A DNA stretch of 43,565 nt, taken from NCBI GenBank assembly GCA_016191685.1, contig JACPVT010000054.1:1-43565 (forward strand). Direction: 5' to 3'. A model generated the notes under the pieces. That model ran no database searches and was not told where the DNA came from. It was given only the letters and a program-made list of their open reading frames with translations. Position numbers and translations under genes: made by a program. Within the stretch, counting starts at the first letter, position 1. Each line of letters starts with the position of its first letter. Positions 19,948-27,692 of this stretch are shown here, piece after piece. Source of the DNA: Rhodospirillales bacterium (GTDB lineage Bacteria > Pseudomonadota > Alphaproteobacteria > Reyranellales > Reyranellaceae).

Positions 19948-20779
19948 ATGGACTTGAAACTTGCCGGTCGCACCGTGCTGATCACCGGCGGCAGCCGCGG
20001 CATCGGCTTCGCCTTCGGAAACAAGAGGTTTTACACCAGTTTTTCCAGCAAGTAAATTTTCCCAATTTTGTTTAACCCCAATGCCAAGTGCCGAAGGCTG
20101 CGCCGTCCACATCGCCTCACGGTCCAAGGAGTCGCTCGAGGCGGCGCGGGAGAAAATCCGCGCCCGCCACAATGTGCCGGTCGAGATCCATCCGGCGGAC
20201 TTTTCCAAGGGTGACACGGCCCGTAGCGTCGTCGACGCCGTGGGCCATCCCGACATCCTCGTGAACAACGCCGGCGCCATCCCGCGCGGCGACATCTTCG
20301 GCATGACCGAGCCGAAATGGCGCGAGGCGTGGGAACTGAAGGTGTTCGGCTACGTCAATGCCACGCGCGCCATGCTGGAGAAGTTCTATGCCCGCAAGAA
20401 AGGCGTGGTGGTGAACATCATCGGGCTTGCCGGCGAGAGCTTCAACTACGACTACGTCGCCGGCACCATGGGCAATGCAGGCCTGATGGCCTTCACCCGC
20501 GCCGTGGGCTCGAGGAGTGTCGACCATGGCGTGCGCGTGGTGGCGATCAATCCACCGGCCACCCGCACCGATCGCATGCTGACCTTGCTGCGCGGTCAGG
20601 CCGAGCAGCAGTTCGGCGATCCTGAGCGCTGGCCCGAACTCACCAGGCACATGCCGTTCGGCCGCGCCGCCGAACCTGAGGAGGTCGCCGATCTCGCGGT
20701 GTTCCTGGCGTCGGACCGCGCCAGCTACATCAGTGGCGTGGTGATGACCCTCGACGGCGGTCAGGCTGCGCGGCACTAG
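19948..20779 (+). pseudogene. Short-chain dehydrogenase/reductase interrupted by an AT-rich island
   Basis: N-terminal MDLKLAGRTVLITGGSRGIGFAF (frame of 19948) and C-terminal AEGCAVHIASRSKESLEAAREKI...YISGVVMTLDGGQAARH (frame of 20081) are one SDR split by nt 20017-20089, which carries an in-frame TAA (20053-20055) and a frame change. Confidence 0.85.
20017..20089. other. AT-rich 73-nt island inside the SDR gene
   Basis: 27 G/C of 73 nt by hand count; abrupt contrast with flanks; bounded by perfect 8-bp inverted repeat GCCTTCGG (20011-20018) / CCGAAGGC (20091-20098). Confidence 0.8.
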
Positions 20780-20791
20780 CCGCGCACAGGA

Positions 20792-20932
20792 CTACTTGTA
20801 CTTGCTGGCAGCGGCCTTGGCGCCCGGGTTGGTATGCGACGCCGCGAAGGGCGAGGTCGAGACGACCTTCTTGGACTTGTCCTGCTTGGGCTTCTTCTTT
20901 TCGCGATTGCTACGGAGCTGACCTTTGGCCAT
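20792..20932 (-). CDS. Small basic protein (46 aa), MAKGQLRSNREKKKPK type
   Basis: ATG-to-TAG ORF below the track cut-off: MAKGQLRSNREKKKPKQDKSKKVVSTSPFAASHTNPGAKAAASKYK. Style matches short Lys-rich proteins seen in Proteobacteria. Confidence 0.68.
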   Translation of the reverse strand: MAKGQLRSNREKKKPKQDKSKKVVSTSPFAASHTNPGAKAAASKYK

Positions 20933-20979
20933 GTGTGTTCCTTCCCTGAACGCGTGCGCGGCGGGACCTTAGGCGTATT

Positions 20980-21312
20980 TCATCGGCGTGTACGATCTGT
21001 CTCGCGGGGCCATTGTTCATCCGTCGAAACGATGCCGCTCGGGCCGGAAACGCCGGGCAGGGGGCGATGGCGCGGGACCGGCCCGATGATGGGCGCCTCG
21101 ATCCTGGCTTCGATCTTCGGCTGGGCAGCCAGACGCTCGGCAGGTGCATCGGACAACCCAAGCCGGCCGCCGGCCGCGATCGCCCCGACGCCCACCAGAA
21201 GAAGGCCGACGCAGGCGCCGGGCCAATAGCCCCAAGCGGCGCTGTGCCGCCAGCAGGGCATGATGGCGATGCCGATCACCACCAACAGGAGCGTAAACCC
21301 CAAAATGAGCAT
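20980..21312 (-). CDS. Small membrane protein with Pro-rich tail
   Basis: MLILGFTLLLVVIGIAIMPCWRHSAAWGYWPGACVGLLLVGVGAIAAGGRLGLSD; resembles DUF3309-like small hydrophobic proteins at the N-terminus. Confidence 0.6.
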   Translation of the reverse strand: MLILGFTLLLVVIGIAIMPCWRHSAAWGYWPGACVGLLLVGVGAIAAGGRLGLSDAPAERLAAQPKIEARIEAPIIGPVPRHRPLPGVSGPSGIVSTDEQWPRETDRTRR

Positions 21313-21472
21313 CCGGCCTCCGCCATCTCCCTTTCGCGGGAAAACGGCGTCGTCGCCGGGAGGTTCCGCCTTGATTTCGCCTTTACCGGTCTGCCCGGCA
21401 GAGGCGTGCCGGTTCATCCACAGTGCAGCGCATGACGCCACGGGCCGGTGCGGCGATAGTATCGGCAAAACA

Positions 21473-23134
21473 ATGACCGACGCCCTCTCGACCGCCTACG
21501 CGCTGCTGCATTCCGTCTTCGGCTTCAACGAGTTCCGCCCCGGCCAGGAGGAAATCGTGCGCGCCGTGCTGGCCGGCGAGAATGTGCTCACCGTCATGCC
21601 GACCGGCAGCGGCAAGTCGCTGTGCTACCAGCTCCCCGCCCTGGTCCGGCCGGGGCTGACGCTCGTGGTGTCGCCGCTGATCGCCCTGATGCGTGACCAG
21701 GTTCGTGCCCTGGCAGCCGCCGGCGTTGCGGCCGGCAGCCTCAATTCCAGCAACGAGCCAGGCGAGACGGCCCGGGTGATGGACCTGCTGCGAAAGCGCG
21801 AGCTTCGCCTGCTCTATGTCGCGCCCGAGCGGCTGGCGCGGCCCGACACGGTCGAGATGCTGGCCGAGGCCAACGTTACCTTGATGGCGATCGACGAGGC
21901 CCATTGCGTCTCGCAATGGGGCCACGACTTCCGACCCGAGTACCTCACCTTGGGCAACGTCGCGCGCCAGATCGGCGGCCGGCTGCAGACCCTGGCGCTG
22001 ACGGCAACGGCCGATGCGCCGACGCGCGGCGACATTGTCGAGAAGCTGTTTCCCTCGGTGCCGCCGCGTGTCTTCGTCCGGAGCTTCGACCGGCCGAACC
22101 TGCGGCTCGCATTTCAGACCAAGGAGCGCTCTTCGCGTCAGGTCCTGGCGTTCGTGCGCGCCCACGAGGGCGAGAGCGGAATCGTCTATTGTGCCTCGCG
22201 CCGCAAGGTCGAGGAGTTGTCGGCCACGCTCGCCGAGGCCGGCGTGCGCGCGCTGCCCTATCATGCCGGCCTCGACAAGCGCGTGCGCGACGCCAACCAG
22301 GATTCGTTCCAGCAGGACGACGGCGTGGTGATGACCGCCACCGTCGCCTTCGGCATGGGCATCGACAAGCCAGACGTGCGCTTCGTCTGTCATGCCGACC
22401 TGCCGTCCAACGTCGAAGCCTATTATCAGGAGATCGGCCGCGCCGGCCGCGACGGGCTGCCGGCCGACACGCTGACGCTCTATGGCCTGGGCGACATGCA
22501 GCTCCGCCGCCTGCAGATCGAACAGAGCGACTCCTCCGACGAGCGCAAACGCATCGAGCGCCAGCGGCTGGGGGCGCTGCTGGCCCTGGCCGAGGCGCCG
22601 CGCTGTCGCCGCCAGACCCTGCTCGCCTACTTCGGCGAGCAATCCGAGCCCTGCGGCAATTGCGATCTCTGCGTCGAGGGCGTCGAGCGCTTCGATGGCA
22701 CCATCGATGCCCAGAAGGCGATGTCGGCCATCCTGCGCACCGGCGAACGCTTCGGTGTGGAATGCCGCGCACGCCGTCCTCGATCTTCGGGAAGTCATTC
22801 GCGGCGGCGTCCTTGGCCACCTTCTTGCCGGCCTCGCGGGCGCGGATGGCGTTGGCGAAATTCTTGTAGATGTTGGCAAAGGCTTCGAGGTACGGCAGCG
22901 ATCGTGGGCGACGCCGACACGGCCCTGCTCGATGCCCTGAAGGCGCTGCGTACCAAACTGGCGCGGACCCAGAACGTGCCCGCCTATGTCGTCTTCTCCG
23001 ATCGGACGCTTGCCGAGCTCGCCTCGCATCGGCCTGCCAACCCAGGCGCCATGCGCGAGATCCATGGTATCGGCGACGCCAAGCTCGAACGCTATGGGGC
23101 GGCGTTCCTCGAGGTCATTCGGACAAACGCCTAG
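21473..23134 (+). CDS. recQ: ATP-dependent DNA helicase RecQ with abnormal internal segment
   Basis: FGFNEFRPGQEEIVRAVLAGENVLTVMPTGSGKSLCYQLPAL, DEAHCVSQWGHDFRPEY, YYQEIGRAGRDGLP, CGNCDLC, C-terminal HRDC-like LARTQNVPAYVVFSDRTLAELA...EIHGIGDAKLERYGAAFLEVI. RQC-region sequence is missing (see 22761-22892). Confidence 0.85.
   Translation: MTDALSTAYALLHSVFGFNEFRPGQEEIVRAVLAGENVLTVMPTGSGKSLCYQLPALVRPGLTLVVSPLIALMRDQVRALAAAGVAAGSLNSSNEPGETARVMDLLRKRELRLLYVAPERLARPDTVEMLAEANVTLMAIDEAHCVSQWGHDFRPEYLTLGNVARQIGGRLQTLALTATADAPTRGDIVEKLFPSVPPRVFVRSFDRPNLRLAFQTKERSSRQVLAFVRAHEGESGIVYCASRRKVEELSATLAEAGVRALPYHAGLDKRVRDANQDSFQQDDGVVMTATVAFGMGIDKPDVRFVCHADLPSNVEAYYQEIGRAGRDGLPADTLTLYGLGDMQLRRLQIEQSDSSDERKRIERQRLGALLALAEAPRCRRQTLLAYFGEQSEPCGNCDLCVEGVERFDGTIDAQKAMSAILRTGERFGVECRARRPRSSGSHSRRRPWPPSCRPRGRGWRWRNSCRCWQRLRGTAAIVGDADTALLDALKALRTKLARTQNVPAYVVFSDRTLAELASHRPANPGAMREIHGIGDAKLERYGAAFLEVIRTNA
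22761..22892 (-). pseudogene. Antisense fragment resembling the C-terminus of a Gfo/Idh/MocA-family oxidoreductase, inside recQ
   Basis: Minus-strand reading YLEAFANIYKNFANAIRAREAGKKVAKDAAANDFPKIEDGVRGI; the plus-strand frame here is Arg/Trp-rich nonsense (CRARRPRSSGSHSRRRPWPPSCRPRGRGWRWRNSC). Confidence 0.72.
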
Positions 23135-23146
23135 GTTCCGGCGACG

Positions 23147-23840
23147 TCATTCGCCCGACGGTTCGGGGTTTTCGAACGGCGTGCCGGCCTTCAGGATTCG
23201 ATAGCGGCCATCCTGGATCTCGGCCGCGGTCACGACTCCCGTGCGGGCGCTACCGCCGTCGAGACCGAGGCGGTCGCCTTCGAACAGGTGCGGATCGTCC
23301 ATGCCGCTGATCGCCTTGTGCTTGTCGGGCGGTGTGTGACCGTGCACCACGAGTGTGCCGCCGAAACCCTGCTTCCAGTCGAGGAAGCCGTGGTTGATCC
23401 AGGCCCAGCGTGCCTCGGTGAAGATCAGCCACGGCCGCGCCAGGAACTCGTCGGGGTCGGCATGCGGGTCGAGACCGCCATGGACGAACAGCGTATTGCC
23501 GAGCCGCACATGTGAGCGCATGGCCTGCAGCCGGTGCACGACGTCTTCGCCCAGCGCCTCCTTGAGCAGCGCCTGGTCGGCGTGCGTCGCCGCATGGCCC
23601 GCCCGCGCCGCCATCTGGTCGAGCAGCTTCTGGCCGCCCATGCGCTTCGCGATTGATCAGGTCGCCGAGGTAGATCAGTCGTCGCTTGCCCTTGGCCTCG
23701 TGGGCCAGACCCTGGATCGACTGCAGAAGGACGGCCAGTTCGGCTGCGCAGCCATGGATGTCGCCGATGGCGAAGACGGTCTCGCCCTTGAGCGCAAACG
23801 GTGCGGGCTTCCAGGCGGAAATCTTGACGGGGAGGCTCAT
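23147..23840 (-). pseudogene. PPP-family serine/threonine phosphatase, frameshifted/internally deleted
   Basis: N-terminal half MSLPVKISAWKPAPFALKGETVFAIGDIHGCAAELAVLLQS...RRLIYLGDLINR in one frame; C-terminal half AKRMGGQKLLDQM...VRLGNTLFVHGGLDPHADP...GGTLVVHGHTPP in another. The frame changes near 23640-23660 and no GNHE motif is visible. Confidence 0.82.
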
Positions 23841-23855
23841 GGCCGAATGGTATCG

Positions 23856-24083
23856 CTATCCCGCGCGCCGCTCCACCGGCACGGGCGCGCAACGCCCGAA
23901 TTCCACCTTCGCCGCGCGGGCATAGCCACTGTCGGTCAGCTCCTTCAGCCGGGCGATGGCGGCACCGATATCGTCTTTGGCCGCGACCAGAGTCACGACC
24001 GCGCCCACGACCCTGAGGCCATAGGTCGTGATCATCGCCACCAGCACGCTTGCGGCACCGTTCCACTGGGCTCCGAGGTCCAT
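23856..24083 (-). CDS. Short ORF with MscS-like N-terminal start; possibly truncated or chimeric
   Basis: MDLGAQWNGAASVLVAMITTYGLRVVGAVVTLVAAKDDIGAAIARLKELTDSGYARAAKVEFGRCAPVPVERRAG (75 aa). First about 35 aa look like an MscS TM1 region; the remainder does not. Confidence 0.42.
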   Translation of the reverse strand: MDLGAQWNGAASVLVAMITTYGLRVVGAVVTLVAAKDDIGAAIARLKELTDSGYARAAKVEFGRCAPVPVERRAG

Positions 24084-24185
24084 CCGTGAAAAACGTGCGT
24101 GGTGGAGGTGGGTTCCCCCCGTCGTGCCAGGCCCCGATGCTGCGGGCATCCGTCGTAGAACGGAAGCAAGGGAAGGATAGACCAC

Positions 24186-25175
24186 ATGACCGGTATCAAT
24201 CGTCGCCGCGTTCTCGCTGCGGGAATGGGCGCTGCAATGGCGGTGCCGGGCGTTGCCACATCTGGTCCAGCGCGGGCTCAGTCTGCGTGGAAACCCGACA
24301 AGCCGATCACGGTCTACAATCCGCTGGCCGCCGGCGGCGTGTGCGACGTGCATCTGCGCTTTCTGGGCGAACGTGTCGGCCGCAAGTGGGGCCAGCAGGT
24401 GAACGTCGACGTGAAGGCGGGCGCCGCCGCCACGCTGGCCGCGGCGCAGATGGTGAGCGTCAAACCGGACGGCTACATTATCGCCTGCATGACCATCAAC
24501 AGTCTGCGCTATCCACACTATCAGCAGGCCACCTGGCATCCGCTGCGCGATTTTTCCTACATCATCGGCTTGTCGGAATTCACCTTCGGCGTCGTCGTCC
24601 GCCAGGACTCGCCCTACAAGACGATCGGCGACCTGGTCGAGGCGGGAAAGCGCCAGCCCGAGAAGCTGAACTACGGCACCAGCGGCGTCGGCGGCACCGG
24701 CCACCTGCTGATGATCGAGACCGAGCAGGCGACCGGTGCGCGCTTCACCCATATTCCTTACAAGGGCGGCGCCGAATGGATGCCGGCGTTGCTGGGAGGC
24801 CACATAGATTTCGTTCCCGATGGCGCGGCCTGGGCGCCGTTCGTCGAGAATGGCCAGGTGCGCGTGCTGGCGATGGCGACCGAAAAGCGCTTCGGCAAGT
24901 ATCCCGACAAGCCGACGCTGATCGAGAGCGGCATCAATGCCGTGGCCGTCAGCCCCTACGGGCTGGTCGGGCCGAAGGACCTGCCGCCTCAAGTCGTTCA
25001 GGCGCTGCACGACGCCTTCAAGGAGGCAATGGCCGACCCCGGCCACCAGCCGCTGCTCGACAAGTACATCCAGGAACCGTGGTATCGCGATCCCGCCGGC
25101 TATCGTGCCTTTGCCGAGAAGTACTACGTCGATGTGAAGCCGACGCTGGTCAAGGCGGGCCTCGCCAAGTCGTGA
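24186..25175 (+). CDS. Tripartite tricarboxylate transporter substrate-binding protein (TctC/Bug family)
   Basis: Tat-like signal NRRRVLAAGMGAAMAVPG; WKPDKPITVYNPLAAGGVCDVHLRFL...HIPYKGGAEWMPALLGGHIDFVPDG...GLVGPKDLPPQVVQALHDAFKEAM. Confidence 0.9.
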   Translation: MTGINRRRVLAAGMGAAMAVPGVATSGPARAQSAWKPDKPITVYNPLAAGGVCDVHLRFLGERVGRKWGQQVNVDVKAGAAATLAAAQMVSVKPDGYIIACMTINSLRYPHYQQATWHPLRDFSYIIGLSEFTFGVVVRQDSPYKTIGDLVEAGKRQPEKLNYGTSGVGGTGHLLMIETEQATGARFTHIPYKGGAEWMPALLGGHIDFVPDGAAWAPFVENGQVRVLAMATEKRFGKYPDKPTLIESGINAVAVSPYGLVGPKDLPPQVVQALHDAFKEAMADPGHQPLLDKYIQEPWYRDPAGYRAFAEKYYVDVKPTLVKAGLAKS

Positions 25176-25194
25176 GCGTTCTGGTCCGGGGCTT

Positions 25195-26415
25195 CTAAGC
25201 CGCGTCGTTCTCGCGAATGAAGGTGCGGACCCGCGGCATGATCTGCTCACGCCATTTGCGGCCGTTGAAGATGCCGTAGTGGCCGACCCGGGGCTGTTCC
25301 CAGTGGACGTGGCGGGCGCCGGGAATGTTGGGCGTCAGGGCATGGGCCGCCTTGGTCTGGCCGATGCCGGAAATATCGTCGAGTTCACCTTCGACCGTCA
25401 TCAGGGCGGTCTCGATGGCGGCGGGATCGATCCGGCGGCCGCGGCTCACCCACTCGCCACGCGGCAGCAGGTGCTCCTTGAAAACCACTTCGATGGTCTG
25501 GAGGTAGAATTCTGCGCTCAAGTCCATGACCGCGAGATATTCGTCGTAGAAGGCGCGGTGACCGTCGGCCGAATCGTCGTCGCCCTTCACCAGATGCTCG
25601 AACTGCCGCATGTGGGCGTTGACGTGACGGTCGAGATTCATGGAGATGAAGCTGGTGAGCTGCAGGAACCCCGGATAGACGCGGCGCATGGAGCCGGGGT
25701 AGCCGAGCGGCACCGTCGAGATCACGTTCTGGCGGAACCACATCATCGAGTTGCGCATCGCGAGATCATTGGGAACGGTCGGGCTCTGGCGGGTGTCGAT
25801 CGGGCCGCCCATCAGGGTGAGCGACTTGGGCTGGCGCGGGTCCTTGGCCTCAGCCATCAGGGCGGCGGCGGCCAGCACCGGCACCGAGGGTTGGCAGACG
25901 GCGATGACGTGCACGTCGGGTCCGAGATAGCGACAGAAGGCGATGATGTAGTCGATGTAATCGTCGAGGTCGAAGTTGCCGTCGGTGAGCGGCACTTCGC
26001 GGGCGTCGGTCCAGTCGGTGATGAAGACGTCATGCTCGGGCAGCAGCGCCTCGACCGTGCCGCGCAGCAGGGTGGCGTAGTGGCCGCTCATCGGCGCTAC
26101 CACCAGCACTTTGGGATCGCGTCTGGTCGTGTCGCGATGGAAATGGAGGAGATCGCAGAACGGCTTGCGCAGCAGGAGCTCCTCGTTGACCTCGACGGTT
26201 TCGTTGTCGATCCGGGTGGTCGCGAGGCCGAACGCGGGCTTGCCGTAGTTCTGGGTGAGTCGCGCCACGATCTCGGCGCCGGCCGCTACAGACTTGCCGA
26301 ACCAGGTATCGGACAAGGGGTTGTAGGGGCTGGAATAGGCCTGCTCGAGGGCGTTGGCCCACAGGCGAACCGGCTTGGCGAGCTGCCGATGAAATTCGTA
26401 CGCGTGATAAAGCAT
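25195..26415 (-). CDS. phaZ: Intracellular polyhydroxyalkanoate depolymerase
   Basis: MLYHAYEFHRQLAKPVRLWANAL...VLVVAPMSGHYATLLRGTVEALLPEHDVFITDWTDAREVPL...GHYGIFNGRKWREQIMPRVRTFI. Confidence 0.92.
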   Translation of the reverse strand: MLYHAYEFHRQLAKPVRLWANALEQAYSSPYNPLSDTWFGKSVAAGAEIVARLTQNYGKPAFGLATTRIDNETVEVNEELLLRKPFCDLLHFHRDTTRRDPKVLVVAPMSGHYATLLRGTVEALLPEHDVFITDWTDAREVPLTDGNFDLDDYIDYIIAFCRYLGPDVHVIAVCQPSVPVLAAAALMAEAKDPRQPKSLTLMGGPIDTRQSPTVPNDLAMRNSMMWFRQNVISTVPLGYPGSMRRVYPGFLQLTSFISMNLDRHVNAHMRQFEHLVKGDDDSADGHRAFYDEYLAVMDLSAEFYLQTIEVVFKEHLLPRGEWVSRGRRIDPAAIETALMTVEGELDDISGIGQTKAAHALTPNIPGARHVHWEQPRVGHYGIFNGRKWREQIMPRVRTFIRENDAA

Positions 26416-26492
26416 GTGGTGCCGGATTGTACGTGGTGCCGACCGCTTGTCACTTCAATATTGCAGCGCACAATGTGTGTAGATTCAATAGT

Positions 26493-27071
26493 TTAGAGTA
26501 GCCGCCCCACGGCTGCGGCGATCGCCTCGGCCTTGGCCTCGTGGGTGAAGTGGGTGACGAACCGGCCGTTGCGGTCGAGCAGATAGACGATCGAGGAATG
26601 GTCCATCAGGTAGGGTCCACCATCCTTGCCCGGGACCTTCTGGAAATACACGCGGTAGGCGCGGGCGACCGCGGCAATCTGTTCCGGCGTGCCGGTGAGG
26701 CCGATGAAGGTCGGTCCGAAGTTGGGCACGTAGCCTTTCAGCAGCGCCGGCGTGTCGCGCTCTGGATCGACGGTGATGAACACGAGGTTCACCTTCCCGG
26801 CGGCATCAGCCCCCAACTTCTCGATCGCCGTTTCCATCAGCAGAAGCGAAGTCGGGCAGACATCGGGACAGTAGGTGAAGCCGAAGTAGATCAGTGTCGG
26901 CTTGCCCTTGAGGCTGTCGCTGGTGACGGTACGGCCGTCCTGGTCGACCAGGCTGAACGGCCCGCCGATGCTGGGGCGGCCGCCGTGCATGGCATCCCAG
27001 CCGATCCAGCCGGCGGCGGCGGCAAGAACTACAATCCAGACGCCGAGCAGGGCTTTCATGGTACGCGACAT
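26493..27071 (-). CDS. SCO1/SenC family copper chaperone-like protein
   Basis: [30 protein letters not shown] (CxxxC), [48 protein letters not shown]. Exact start uncertain. Confidence 0.94.
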   Translation of the reverse strand: MSRTMKALLGVWIVVLAAAAGWIGWDAMHGGRPSIGGPFSLVDQDGRTVTSDSLKGKPTLIYFGFTYCPDVCPTSLLLMETAIEKLGADAAGKVNLVFITVDPERDTPALLKGYVPNFGPTFIGLTGTPEQIAAVARAYRVYFQKVPGKDGGPYLMDHSSIVYLLDRNGRFVTHFTHEAKAEAIAAAVGRLL

Positions 27072-27137
27072 GGGCCGGAACATGGGCCGGCCGGGGCAGC
27101 TCGACAAGCCGGACCGCTGGTCGCACAAGAGGAGTTG

Positions 27138-27680
27138 ATGAGCGCGGATATCGTCCTCCTGGCGCGCGCCGCCGACTACGCCGCCCGCCAGCACATCGCG
27201 CAGCGGCGCAAGGGCGAACGCGCCGAGCCCTACATCAACCATCTGACCGAGGTGGCGGCGCTGCTCGCCGAGGCGACCGGCGGCGATGACGCGACGCTGC
27301 TGGCTGGCGGTCTGCTGCACGACACGCTGGAGGACACCGACGCCACCTACGAGGATCTCGAGCAACGATTTGGCCCAGAGGTCGCGGCGCTGGTGGCCGA
27401 GGTGACGGATGACAAGTCTCTGCCCAAGGAGGAGCGCAAGCGCCTGCAGATCGACAAGACCCCGGGCAAATCACGGCGCGCCAAGCTGCTGAAAATCGCC
27501 GACAAGACATCCAATCTGCGCAGCATGGTGACCAGTCCGCCGGCCGGGTGGTCGCCGGAGCGGTTGCGCGACTACGTCGTGTGGGCCGAACAGGTGGTGC
27601 GCTCGTGCCGTGGGCTCAATCCTGCGCTCGACAGCGCGTTCGACGCCGCGCACGCCGATGCGAAACGGCATCTCGGCTGA
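27138..27680 (+). CDS. HD-domain alarmone hydrolase-like protein, Mesh1/small alarmone hydrolase type
   Basis: [33 protein letters not shown]...[48 protein letters not shown]...[16 protein letters not shown]; strong resemblance to the Mesh1/HDDC3 and RelA/SpoT HD module. Confidence 0.92.
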   Translation: MSADIVLLARAADYAARQHIAQRRKGERAEPYINHLTEVAALLAEATGGDDATLLAGGLLHDTLEDTDATYEDLEQRFGPEVAALVAEVTDDKSLPKEERKRLQIDKTPGKSRRAKLLKIADKTSNLRSMVTSPPAGWSPERLRDYVVWAEQVVRSCRGLNPALDSAFDAAHADAKRHLG

Positions 27681-27692
27681 GGAGGCGCGTCC

